Program-made: the position numbers and the translations under genes
Assembly (NCBI RefSeq): GCF_016595675.1
Contig: NZ_JAENJH010000009.1
Location: forward strand, 62,001-126,000
DNA: 64,000 bases
Origin: Prauserella cavernicola
GTDB lineage: Bacteria; Actinomycetota; Actinomycetes; Mycobacteriales; Pseudonocardiaceae
Reading direction: 5' to 3'
Shown: positions 9,481-16,918 of the stretch, one piece after another
Layout: the number at the start of each line of letters is the position of its first letter
Numbering within the stretch: the first letter of the stretch is position 1
The notes under the pieces: model-generated
Told to the model about the DNA's origin: nothing
The model's database searches: none
What the model saw: the letters and a program-made list of their open reading frames with translations, nothing else

Positions 9481-10260
9481 ATGACCGACGGGATCGAGTT
9501 CGCACGCGACGGTGAGATCGCCAGGCTCACGCTGAACCGGCCGGAGAAGCTCAACGCCGTCAGTTTCGATATGTGGTCGGCGATTCCCGGGATCGTGGCC
9601 GAGGTGGAGCGCGATCCGTCGGTGACGGTGCTGGTGCTCACCGGCGCGGGTGAGAACTTCTCGGCCGGCGCGGACATCGGCGAGTTCCGCGAGCTGCGGT
9701 CCTCGGCGGAGGGCACCGCGACCTACGACAAGGCGGTGGAGGCCGCGGTCAACGCGCTCGCGTCGATGCGCAAGCCGAGCGTCGCGATGGTCAGGGGCCA
9801 CTGCATCGGCGGTGGCTGCCAGCTGGCAGTGGCCAGCGACTTCCGGTTCGCCGCCGAGGGAGCCCGGTTCGGGATCACCCCGGCCAAGCTCGGCATCGTC
9901 TACCACTTCGACTCCACACGTCAGCTCGTCTCGCTCGTCGGGCCCGCGAACGCACGCTACTTCCTGCTGTCGGGACTGCTCGTCGACGCCGTGCGGGCGC
10001 GAGAGATGGGACTGGTCAACGAGGTCGTCGCCGCCGACTCGCTCGAAGAGTCCACACTGGACTTCGTGCGGACGCTCGGCTCGCGCTCGCAGGCGTCGAT
10101 CAGGGGGATGAACCGGATCATCGCCAAGATCGTGGCGGGGCAGGCCGAATCCGATGCCAAGGTGGCCGAGATCAGGGCCGCCGCCGTGCACGGCGAGGAC
10201 TACGCGGAGGGCGTCGCCGCGTTCCTAGACCGCCGCCCGCCCCGGTTCACCTACCGCTGA
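9481..10260 (+). CDS. Enoyl-CoA hydratase/isomerase family protein
   Basis: Crotonase-fold protein of 259 residues. Motifs include LTLNRPEKLNAVSFDMW, the oxyanion-hole segment GAGENFSAGADIGEF, and IGGGCQLAVASDFRFAAEGARFGITPAKLGI. Such enzymes hydrate, isomerise or cleave acyl-CoA thioesters, usually in fatty-acid or amino-acid catabolism. The crotonase family is too diverse to assign the substrate. It stands alone between relA and the MarR operon. Confidence 0.85.
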   Translation: MTDGIEFARDGEIARLTLNRPEKLNAVSFDMWSAIPGIVAEVERDPSVTVLVLTGAGENFSAGADIGEFRELRSSAEGTATYDKAVEAAVNALASMRKPSVAMVRGHCIGGGCQLAVASDFRFAAEGARFGITPAKLGIVYHFDSTRQLVSLVGPANARYFLLSGLLVDAVRAREMGLVNEVVAADSLEESTLDFVRTLGSRSQASIRGMNRIIAKIVAGQAESDAKVAEIRAAAVHGEDYAEGVAAFLDRRPPRFTYR

Positions 10261-10298
10261 CCGGTGATTTCCGTTGACACGGAATGGTTCCCGGGCGC

Positions 10299-10334
10299 TT
10301 GACCATGCATGAGTCATGCATGTATCAAGGAGGG
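10299..10334 (+). promoter_or_regulatory. MarR promoter with operator palindrome in the spacer
   Basis: CATGCATGAGTCATGCATG at 10304-10322 is a 19-bp palindrome, perfect apart from the unpaired central base. It fills the 18-bp spacer between a -35-like TTGACC (10299-10304) and a -10-like TATCAA (10323-10328). The expected transcription start, 7 nt after the -10, coincides with the ATG at 10335. MarR dimers typically bind such palindromes over promoters, so autorepression of the MarR-hydrolase operon is likely. The promoter assignment is an inference from motif spacing. Confidence 0.6.
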
Positions 10335-10859
10335 ATGCCAGACACGGAGCGAACGGCGAACCTGCTCGGAGCGACCGCTCTCGCCCTGACCGACCTCGCG
10401 CTGGGCGGCGCCACCGAGGCGGCGAAGGTCAGCGCTAGTGGCGCGGCGGCACTCGTGTCGTTGTCGGCCCAGCCGGGACTGAGCGTGACCGAGCTGGGGC
10501 GGCGGGTCGGACTGACACAGTCGGCGGCGGCGCGCATGGTCGACTCGCTGGAGGCCGCGGGCCTGGTGGAGCGCAAACCCAGCCCGTGGCAGGCCCGGAT
10601 GACGATGGTGGAGCCCACCAGGGCGGGCAGGCAGGCGGCGCGCAAGGTGCTGGCCGCGCGGGGTGGCCCGCTGACCGACCTGGTCGGGGCACTCGGCGAG
10701 GAGGACCAGAAAACGCTCGGGCGGTTGCTCACCACGTTGCTCACGCGGCTCTACGACGAGGTGGGCGACGCCCAGTACCTGTGCCGCCTGTGCGATCGGA
10801 AGTGCTGCGCCACCGGCGCCATGTGTCCCGTCGGGCAGGCCGAGCGGGACCAGCGATGA
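10335..10859 (+). CDS. MarR family transcriptional regulator with Cys-rich tail
   Basis: Winged-helix repressor of 174 residues: LSVTELGRRVGLTQSAAARMVDSLEAAGLVERK is the DNA-recognition helix-turn-helix and wing region. The C-terminus is unusual in carrying six cysteines in ~25 residues (YLCRLCDRKCCATGAMCPVG), suggesting a metal- or redox-sensing site. ATG 10335 is chosen from the promoter arrangement; an AAGGAGGG directly abuts it, too close to act as a normal RBS, so a leaderless message is plausible. In-frame ATGs at 10305 and 10320 are alternatives. The stop overlaps the hydrolase start (ATGA). Confidence 0.85.
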   Translation: MPDTERTANLLGATALALTDLALGGATEAAKVSASGAAALVSLSAQPGLSVTELGRRVGLTQSAAARMVDSLEAAGLVERKPSPWQARMTMVEPTRAGRQAARKVLAARGGPLTDLVGALGEEDQKTLGRLLTTLLTRLYDEVGDAQYLCRLCDRKCCATGAMCPVGQAERDQR

Positions 10860-11695
10860 GCCCGCCCGGCGGGTGGTGGCTGCGCCGGTCCTGGCATGGG
10901 CGGTTCGGCACCGTCCGCTGGGACAGCTTCGGTGAGCCGGACGCCGAGCCCGTCGTGTTGCTGCACGGCACTCCGTTCTCGTCGTTCGTGTGGCGTGGCC
11001 TCGCGCGAGCGCTCGCGCGGCGTCGCCGGGTGTACGTCTGGGACCTGCCCGGCTATGGCGCGTCCGAGAAGTTCGCGGGCCAGGACCTCTCCTTCGCGGG
11101 GCTGACAGAGGCGTTCACCGGCTTGCTGGAGCACTGGGAGCTCACGGAGCCCGACGTCGTCGCGCACGATTCGGGCGGGGCGGTGGCGCTCGGCGCGCAT
11201 CTGCTGCGGGGCGTGTCCTACCGCAGCCTCACGCTCGTCGACGCGGTGGCACTCGGGCCGTGGGGGAGCCCGTTCTCCTCGCTGGCCGGTGAGCATGCGG
11301 AGGTGTTCGCCCGGCTGCCCTCGGCGTTGCACACGGCGCTACTGCGCGAGTACGTGAGTTCGGCGGCGGCACGGAGCCTTTCCCCCGACGTGCTGGCAGC
11401 GCTCACTCAGCCGTGGCTCGGCGAAGCCGGGCAGGAGGCGTTCTACCGGCAACTCGCGCAGCGCACGACCGACGCCGGCTACGTGGGCTCGCTGGGGGAG
11501 CACTACCCGGGCATCACACTTCCCGTGCTCGTGTGCTGGGGCAGCGAGGACGCCTGGGTGCCCGCCGACCGCGGCCGGGAGCTCGCCGCGCTGATCCCGT
11601 CCGCGCGGCTGGAGATACTGGCCGGGGCGGGCCATCTCGTTCCCGAGGACAGTCCGGCCGAACTGACCGCTGCCGTGGCCGGCTTCCTGGGCTAG
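10856..11695 (+). CDS. Alpha/beta hydrolase, haloalkane dehalogenase/epoxide hydrolase-like
   Basis: The 279-residue alpha/beta-hydrolase has the oxyanion motif LLHGTPFSSFVWR, a nucleophile elbow reading VVAHDSGGAVAL, and a C-terminal histidine in GAGHLVPED. The elbow has Asp rather than Ser at the nucleophile position, the hallmark of haloalkane dehalogenases, fluoroacetate dehalogenases and epoxide hydrolases rather than esterases. M. tuberculosis has a haloalkane dehalogenase (Rv2579) in the equivalent neighbourhood. It is translationally coupled to the MarR gene, which probably controls it in response to a substrate. Its TAG stop overlaps the stop of the convergent aminotransferase gene. 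Confidence 0.8.
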   Translation: MSPPGGWWLRRSWHGRFGTVRWDSFGEPDAEPVVLLHGTPFSSFVWRGLARALARRRRVYVWDLPGYGASEKFAGQDLSFAGLTEAFTGLLEHWELTEPDVVAHDSGGAVALGAHLLRGVSYRSLTLVDAVALGPWGSPFSSLAGEHAEVFARLPSALHTALLREYVSSAAARSLSPDVLAALTQPWLGEAGQEAFYRQLAQRTTDAGYVGSLGEHYPGITLPVLVCWGSEDAWVPADRGRELAALIPSARLEILAGAGHLVPEDSPAELTAAVAGFLG

Positions 11696-12483
11696 ATGCG
11701 TTCGAGGGGCGTGCGTTCGCAGGCCCGTCGCAGCAGGGTCGTCAGCTCGGCGTCCACGGTCAGTTCCACGTCGTCGACGGAGGCCACGGGCAGACCGGGG
11801 TTACCGGAGTTGCACAGAAACGCGCTGCGCTGGGCCGTGGCCTCGGCCAGCGACAGCGGCCGCGTCACGGTGGGCACGCCCAGCTCGGCGAGCCCCCGGT
11901 CCAGTAGCAGCCGCATCGTGCCGCTCAACTGCGGCGCCTGGGGCCACACAACGGTCTCGCCGTCGAAGAAGCCGGCGTTCCAGACCGAGGCCTCCGAGAC
12001 GATGCCCTCGGCGGTGACGAACAGCGCGTCGTCGTAGCCGGCCCGCTTCGCCGCGCGCAGGTGGTGCAGCAGGCCGAAGGTGCCGACGTGTTTCACCTCG
12101 GGCAGGACCCGCTCGTAGCGTACCGACCGCAAGCGCACGGGCGTGTCCAACGCGGAGCTCGGCGGCCGCAGCGTCACCAGTACGTCGGGCGGCACGGGGG
12201 AGTCGGCGCCACTGGGCGCGGACAGGGAGAACAGCGTGATCCTGGCCGTGACGTCGCCCGCTCCCGTGACCGCCTGGCGCAGGTACTCGCGGACGAGCCC
12301 GGTGTCGAGATCGCTGCCGAAGAGCTCCCTGGTGCCCTCGGCGAGCCTGCGCAGGTGCGCGTCGAGGTCGCGGGTGTGCCCGTCGCGCACCTGCAGTGAG
12401 GTGAAGTGGCCGTAGTTGACCACCGCGGGCACCGCCAGTTGCTCGGCGGTGCCCGGCTCCCCGTTGACGTACGTGCGGAGCAT
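11692..12483 (-). CDS. Class IV PLP-dependent aminotransferase/lyase (4-amino-4-deoxychorismate lyase-like)
   Basis: Fold-type IV PLP enzyme of 263 residues (branched-chain aminotransferase / aminodeoxychorismate lyase / D-amino-acid aminotransferase family). The probable PLP lysine is in VKHVGTFGLLHHLRAAKRAGYDDALFV, followed by EGIVSEASVWNAGFF and LSGTMRLLLDRG. The family signature is clear but which of the three activities applies is not. The ATG at 12483 overlaps the stop of the upstream cyclophilin gene (ATGA). A longer frame runs through the cyclophilin gene but is a shadow. Confidence 0.8.
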   Translation of the reverse strand: MLRTYVNGEPGTAEQLAVPAVVNYGHFTSLQVRDGHTRDLDAHLRRLAEGTRELFGSDLDTGLVREYLRQAVTGAGDVTARITLFSLSAPSGADSPVPPDVLVTLRPPSSALDTPVRLRSVRYERVLPEVKHVGTFGLLHHLRAAKRAGYDDALFVTAEGIVSEASVWNAGFFDGETVVWPQAPQLSGTMRLLLDRGLAELGVPTVTRPLSLAEATAQRSAFLCNSGNPGLPVASVDDVELTVDAELTTLLRRACERTPLERI

Positions 12484-13337
12484 CAGCCCACGGTGACGCC
12501 GGTGAACTTCACCTCGGTGTTGGGCTTGCCGCCGCCGGGGCTCGGGTCGAACGCGCCGTCGTGGCCGCCGCGGGCGACCTCGTCGATGACCTTCAGGCCG
12601 GCGTCGTCGATCGTGCCGAACACGGTGTAGTCCGGCGTGAGCGGTGCGTCGCCGAAGACCATGAAGAACTGGCTGCCGTTGGTGTCGGGGCCCGAGTTGG
12701 CCATCGCCAGCACGCCGCGGCCGTACTTCAGCTCCGGGTAGGTCTCGTCGGCGAAGGAGTAGCCCGGTCCGCCGCTGCCGTTGCCGGTCGGGTCGCCGCA
12801 CTGCAGCATCTGCAGTCCGGTGGTGCCGATGCGGTGGCAGGCGCTGTCGGTGTAGTAGCCCTGCTCGGAGAGGCTGACGAAGCTGTTCACCGCGCACGGG
12901 GCCAGCGACCGGTCCAGCGTGAGCGGGATGTCGCCCGCCGTGCTCTGCAGGTTGACCTTGACGGTGCCCTCCGAGGAGACGTCCTGGCCGTTCGGCGGGT
13001 CGACCGGCTTGGCCGGTTCGCCCGAGGCCGGGTAGTCGCAGCTGGTCGGGTTGGGCAACGGCTGGGTCCGCGCGACGGGCTCGACGCGCTCCGTCGGGAT
13101 GTTGATCTCCTCCGAGGGCGCGGCCTGGGACGACTCGCCCGGCTGCTGCTCCCCGGCGGCGTCGTCGCCACCGCTCTGGGTGGACAGGATCACCACGAGA
13201 CCCGCGACGACCACGACCACACCGACCGTCACGCCCACGCCGATGATCCTGCGTCGCTTCGCCTGCTCGGCCCTGCGGACGAGCTGCCGCTCGAGCTTGC
13301 GCTTCGCGGCCTCGCGGCGCTGCTGGTTGGTCGCCAC
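12483..13337 (-). CDS. Membrane-anchored peptidyl-prolyl cis-trans isomerase (cyclophilin type)
   Basis: The 284-residue protein starts with a highly basic cytoplasmic segment (NQQRREAAKRKLERQLVRRA), then one membrane helix (IIGVGVTVGVVVVVAGLVVIL), an acidic Gln/Glu linker, and a C-terminal cyclophilin domain (~115-284) with FADETYPELKYGRGVLAMANSGPDTNGSQFFMVF. The domain catalyses proline isomerisation during extracytoplasmic protein folding. M. tuberculosis ppiB (Rv2582) occupies the same place next to relA and the glyoxalase II gene. It is divergent from the metallohydrolase gene. Confidence 0.9.
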   Translation of the reverse strand: MATNQQRREAAKRKLERQLVRRAEQAKRRRIIGVGVTVGVVVVVAGLVVILSTQSGGDDAAGEQQPGESSQAAPSEEINIPTERVEPVARTQPLPNPTSCDYPASGEPAKPVDPPNGQDVSSEGTVKVNLQSTAGDIPLTLDRSLAPCAVNSFVSLSEQGYYTDSACHRIGTTGLQMLQCGDPTGNGSGGPGYSFADETYPELKYGRGVLAMANSGPDTNGSQFFMVFGDAPLTPDYTVFGTIDDAGLKVIDEVARGGHDGAFDPSPGGGKPNTEVKFTGVTVG

Positions 13338-13463
13338 CTGCCCTCCCAGATCTTCTCGATGTCACCCGCCTGGCAGTAGGCGGCAGTCTATGGGCACTGT
13401 CTGTGAGGATCCTGTACAGGGGCCGCTAGGGTGGGGTACGTCCCAATCGCGGAGGTGGATTTC

Positions 13464-14129
13464 GTGCTCGTCGTCGGGTTCGCGGCCGGCGCGTTCCAGG
13501 CGAACTGCTACGTCCTGGCAACCGGCGCGGGCGGCGACTGCGTGATCGTCGACCCCGGTGAGGGCGCGCGCGAGCACGTAGACGAGGCGCTGAGGGAGCA
13601 CGGGCTGACCCCGGCCGCCGTGCTCGCCACTCACGGGCACTTCGACCACGTCCACTCGGCCGCCGAGATCGCCGATGCCCACGGGGTCGCCGTGTGGATC
13701 CGGCCGGAGGACCGCGTGCTCCTCTCCGATCCGCTCAAGGGACTGGGGCCCGAACTGGCCGCCGCGTTCGCCTCCGTCAGCCTCACCGAGCCGCGTCTGG
13801 TCCGGGAGCTCGGGACCGACCCGCTGGAGCTCGCCGGGATGCGCGTCGAGCTCGTCCACACGCCGGGGCACACGCCGGGTTCCGTGGTGTTCCGGCTCGA
13901 CACCGACGAGGGCGGCCGGATCGCGCTCACCGGCGACACACTGTTCGCGGGCTCCATCGGCCGCACCGACCTGCCGGGCGGTGATTCCAGGGAGATCGCG
14001 TCGTCGCTGCGGACCCTGCTCGCCTGCTCCGACGACACGGTGGTGCTGCCTGGGCACGGGCCCACCACGACCATCGGCCGCGAGAGGGCCACGAATCCCT
14101 TTGTGGGAGACGGCGGGGGAATGTCATGA
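13464..14129 (+). CDS. MBL-fold metallohydrolase, glyoxalase II-like
   Basis: The 221-residue metallo-beta-lactamase-fold protein has the dinuclear metal motif THGHFDH, the second histidine in HTPGHTPGSV, aspartate in GDTLFAGSIGRTDLPGGD, and final histidine in LPGHGPTTTIGRE. This layout matches short glyoxalase II-like hydrolases that cleave S-lactoylglutathione-type thioesters; actinomycetes use mycothiol instead, so the physiological thiol is uncertain. GTG 13464 is chosen because GGAGG lies 8 nt upstream. The stop overlaps the next gene (ATGA). Confidence 0.88.
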   Translation: MLVVGFAAGAFQANCYVLATGAGGDCVIVDPGEGAREHVDEALREHGLTPAAVLATHGHFDHVHSAAEIADAHGVAVWIRPEDRVLLSDPLKGLGPELAAAFASVSLTEPRLVRELGTDPLELAGMRVELVHTPGHTPGSVVFRLDTDEGGRIALTGDTLFAGSIGRTDLPGGDSREIASSLRTLLACSDDTVVLPGHGPTTTIGRERATNPFVGDGGGMS

Positions 14130-14794
14130 GTGAGCCGGAGTCCGCGGAGCGCACGCCGCCGCCGGAGCCGGAGCGGATAGCGCTGTTCGGCGATGACGCC
14201 AAGCAGCGTCGCCGTCGCCTGGTGTCGGGACTCGTCGGGGTGCTGATCTTCGCCGCCGCGTTCGGCGGCATCGCCGGGCTCATCGGCGGGCAGGTGGCCG
14301 GGCTCGTCGTGGCCGCGGTCATCGGGCTGCCGCTGCTGTACGTCGTGTCCTACAACTCGCGCAGGCAGCTCTGGCTCGACGGCACCAGCGTGGTCGTGCG
14401 CAACTGGGGCTCGCGCAAGGTCGACCTGGTCACCGCCAAGCGCATCGACCTGCTGCTCACCGACATCCGGGGCGCGCGCACGGTCAGCCTGCTGGTCGGC
14501 GCGGAGCAGGGCGGCAAAGCCATCAAGGTCGACCTCGCCGTGTACGCGGGCACCGGCGGGCGCGAGCTCGGCATCCTCGCGCTGCGCAGGCTGGCCGACG
14601 CACTGGTGAACAACATCGAGTCCAACGGCATGGTGTTCTCCGAGCTGCTGATCGCGCAGCTGCGGTCGGAAGCACGGGGAGACGCGGCCGCCGACCGTCC
14701 GCTCTACCGGATCGCGTCGGTGGCGCCGTCGGGCAAGATCGCCCAGCGCTTCACGATGGACGCGGTGAGCCGTTTCGTGTCGACTCTGGAGTGA
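14126..14794 (+). CDS. Hypothetical two-helix membrane protein
   Basis: I do not recognise this 222-residue protein. A charged, Pro/Glu-rich N-terminus is followed by two adjacent membrane helices (~33-72; VSGLVGVLIFAAAFGGIAGLIGG and AGLVVAAVIGLPLLYVV). The rest is soluble beta-rich sequence (RRQLWLDGTSVVVRNWGSRKVDL) resembling PH-like domains of bacterial membrane proteins. It is coupled by ATGA overlap to the glyoxalase II-like gene. In M. tuberculosis the gene next to glyoxalase II is hisS, which is absent here. The 3' end overlaps a convergent gene by 44 bp. Confidence 0.75.
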   Translation: MSEPESAERTPPPEPERIALFGDDAKQRRRRLVSGLVGVLIFAAAFGGIAGLIGGQVAGLVVAAVIGLPLLYVVSYNSRRQLWLDGTSVVVRNWGSRKVDLVTAKRIDLLLTDIRGARTVSLLVGAEQGGKAIKVDLAVYAGTGGRELGILALRRLADALVNNIESNGMVFSELLIAQLRSEARGDAAADRPLYRIASVAPSGKIAQRFTMDAVSRFVSTLE

Positions 14795-15050
14795 GCTCCT
14801 CGCCGTCGCCGGCCAGACGGCGTTCGATGGCCGAGAGCTGCGTGCGCACGGCCTCCAGCTGGTAGACGATCTCCGGCAGCTCCTGCGCCGCGAACACCGT
14901 GAGCCGCTCCAGCTGCGCGGCGGTCTCGCGCAGATCGGTGAGCAGCAGCGCGATCCTGGGCAGTGCCTCGAGCGCGGAACCGGCGGTGCGGGCCGCCGTG
15001 AGCGCGGTGTCCAGCGCGCGACGCGGATGGGCGAGTGCTGAGCCGAGCAT
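14751..15050 (-). CDS. Small hypothetical helical protein
   Basis: A predicted 99-residue, Ala/Leu-rich protein without a membrane segment. Residues ~12-80 look like continuous amphipathic helix (DTALTAARTAGSALEALPRI, ETAAQLERLTVFAAQEL, LEAVRTQLSAIERRL), so a coiled coil is likely. ATG 15050 is preferred because GGAGG is spaced 4 nt upstream on this strand. Its 3' end overlaps the convergent membrane-protein gene by 44 bp. Function unknown. Confidence 0.6.
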   Translation of the reverse strand: MLGSALAHPRRALDTALTAARTAGSALEALPRIALLLTDLRETAAQLERLTVFAAQELPEIVYQLEAVRTQLSAIERRLAGDGEELTPESTRNGSPRPS

Positions 15051-15147
15051 GGCGCCTCCAGCCGGGTAGTGGGCCCGGAACACGCCACTTCGTACCCGAC
15101 GCGGGGGCCGCGCGGGCAGGCGGGGCGCGAGGCTGAGGCAGGTGTGA

Positions 15148-16656
15148 CTAGGGGGAACTGACGGGGCTGGTGTGGTCGGGCAGTTCCTCCCTGACCACGA
15201 TCAGTGCCGCCAGCGCCGTGGTCACCGGAACCGCCGCGACGATGCCGATGGAGCCCGCGAGCGTCCTGACGATCTCCGACGCGATGTCCTGCGAACCGAG
15301 GATGCTGCCCAGCCCGACACCCGAAAGCGACGCCAGCAGCAGCACCGGCAGCGCGGCGCCGGCGTAGGCCATCACGAGGGTGTTCACCGCGGAGCCGACG
15401 TGGTCGCGGCCGATGCGCAGACCCGCGCCGTAGAGCTCTCGCCAGCTCAGTGCGGGGTTGGCCCTGCGCAGCTCCCACACCGCGCTCGTCTGCGTCACGG
15501 TGACGTCGTCGAGCACGCCGAGCGCGCCGATCACGACCCCGGCGAGCAGCAGGCCCCTGGCGTCGATGCCGTGGCCGAGCGAGGCGATCAGCGTGGACGT
15601 GTCGTCGCTGAGACCGGTGAGCTTCGCCGCCGCGGAGAACACCGCGGAGAGCACACCGATGAGCGTCAGGCTCACCATCGTGCCGAGCACCGCGACCGAT
15701 GTCCGGGCGGAGACGCCGTGGGTGAGGTACAGGGCGACGAACATGATCAACCCGGAGCCAGCGATGGCCACGAGCAGCGGGTTCTCGCCGGCCAGGATCG
15801 CCGGCAGCACGAACAGCGCGAGCACCACGAAGCTCAGCCCGAGTGCCACGAGCGCGGCCAGCCCGCGCCAGCGGCCCAGCACGATCACCGCGAGCGCGAA
15901 TAGCCCGGCCAGGATCAGCAGCGGAGCGCCGCGCTGGAAGTCCTGGAGCTGGTACGACTCGGGACTCTGCGGCTGCGCACCGCTGTAGGCGAGCACCACG
16001 TCGTCGCCCGCGGCGAAGCGGGGCGTGCTCGGCTCCAGCGGCAGGTTCTTGCTGATCGTCGAGCCGGCCGCGGGCCCGTCGCTGAGCAGCACCTCCACCG
16101 CGACGCACTGGCTGCCACCCGGCTCCGGCTCGCCGACCTGCACCTGGCCCGGGGCGAGGCAGGGGCCGGTCTCGGTGGAGGTCACCTCGCCGTGCACCGG
16201 GGTGCCGACGGAGTTGGCGCTGTGCGCGGCCGGTTCGCCCCAGGGGTAGAGCAGCGCGACGCCGGCCACGGTCGCGAGCGCGAACGGCGCGAGCAGCGCC
16301 AGCAGGAGCAGCTTGACCCGCCGGGATGCCGGTTCCGCGGGCCCGTGGCCGTGTCCGTGGCCGACGGGGACGAGGGTTTCGGCGGGCTCCGGTGCCCCGG
16401 CGGGTTCGGGTTCCGGTTCGGGGGGCCGTGGCTTGCGGGGTGGCTCCCCGGCCTCCGGGCGGCGCCGCGCCCGCTCGCGCGCAGGCTTGGCGCGCTCCGG
16501 TTCCGGTGATCGCTCGCGGTCCGGCCTGGCCCTGCGTGCGGCGGGTCGGTCGGTGGCGTGCCTGCGCGCACCCGAGGGCCTGCCCTGCCCTGGCGAGGCG
16601 GGAACCCGGCGGATGGGGCCGGTGTCGTCGTCGGAGATGTCGCGTGGCACGCGCAT
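15148..16656 (-). CDS. YibE/F family multi-pass membrane protein
   Basis: The 502-residue protein has an Arg/Pro-rich cytoplasmic N-terminus (~1-130), one membrane helix (LLLLALLAPFALATVAGVALLY), an extracytoplasmic domain (~155-260), and a block of seven or so hydrophobic helices. These include LLLAGVVIGALGVLDDVTVTQTSAVWELRRANP, a hallmark of the YibE/F family. The family is widespread in Gram-positives but has no established activity. Start is uncertain: ATG 16656 gives MRVPRDISDDDTG; the frame stays open to 16758, but the extension carries an 18-bp palindrome (16709-16726) more likely to be regulatory. Confidence 0.82.
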   Translation of the reverse strand: MRVPRDISDDDTGPIRRVPASPGQGRPSGARRHATDRPAARRARPDRERSPEPERAKPARERARRRPEAGEPPRKPRPPEPEPEPAGAPEPAETLVPVGHGHGHGPAEPASRRVKLLLLALLAPFALATVAGVALLYPWGEPAAHSANSVGTPVHGEVTSTETGPCLAPGQVQVGEPEPGGSQCVAVEVLLSDGPAAGSTISKNLPLEPSTPRFAAGDDVVLAYSGAQPQSPESYQLQDFQRGAPLLILAGLFALAVIVLGRWRGLAALVALGLSFVVLALFVLPAILAGENPLLVAIAGSGLIMFVALYLTHGVSARTSVAVLGTMVSLTLIGVLSAVFSAAAKLTGLSDDTSTLIASLGHGIDARGLLLAGVVIGALGVLDDVTVTQTSAVWELRRANPALSWRELYGAGLRIGRDHVGSAVNTLVMAYAGAALPVLLLASLSGVGLGSILGSQDIASEIVRTLAGSIGIVAAVPVTTALAALIVVREELPDHTSPVSSP

Positions 16657-16708
16657 ATCTTGCGCCAACTCGCCGGAACCTTCCGGAAGGCCCCCGCGTC
16701 GGAGCTGA

Positions 16709-16726
16709 TCGAGAACGCGTTCTCGA
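16709..16726. promoter_or_regulatory. Perfect 18-bp palindrome, operator-like
   Basis: TCGAGAACGCGTTCTCGA is perfectly self-complementary and lies ~53 bp upstream of the YibE/F start, in the divergent gap shared with the SOS-regulated radical SAM gene. Its GAAC-GCGT-like centre resembles a LexA box, but the flanks (TCGAGAAC rather than TCGAAC) do not fit, so a different dimeric regulator is more likely. Confidence 0.5.
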
Positions 16727-16881
16727 AGGGGCGGCGCGGTGCCGGGGCCTCGGTTCACGTCCGTCTGGGGGTCGGACGTGGCTTGACGCCGGTCATCGCG
16801 CCGCCCCTTTTTCTGCGCTGTTCGCGCTTCCGGGCGAGCGAACAGGGTGTCGTGCGGCTGCGGCCAGCACTGCCGCGACGC

Positions 16882-16918
16882 TTGACAAAGCGTTCGAACA
16901 CGTGTTCGAATCGAAGGC
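16882..16918 (+). promoter_or_regulatory. SOS promoter: -35, perfect LexA box, predicted leaderless start
   Basis: TTCGAACACGTGTTCGAA at 16893-16910 is a perfect 18-bp palindrome containing the exact LexA operator TCGAAC-N4-GTTCGA. A consensus -35 TTGACA lies at 16882-16887 and the hexamer at 16905-16910 is correctly spaced (17 bp) to be the -10, so LexA would occlude the promoter. The expected transcription start falls at about 16917-16919, on the GTG start codon. The M. tuberculosis homologue Rv2578c is a known LexA-regulon member. Confidence 0.85.

Noticed and set aside
10274-10279. TTGACA upstream of the MarR gene as its -35
   Set aside because: No reasonable -10 lies at 16-18 bp; the TTGACC/TATCAA pair at 10299-10328 fits better.
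11692-13365. A 557-codon minus-strand frame that looks like a fusion upstream of the aminotransferase
   Set aside because: Its first half is the shadow of the cyclophilin gene; the aminotransferase has its own ATG at 12483 overlapping the cyclophilin stop.
13411-13420. CCTGTACAGG palindrome between the cyclophilin and metallohydrolase genes
   Set aside because: Only 10 bp with no second copy or known consensus; expected by chance at this frequency.
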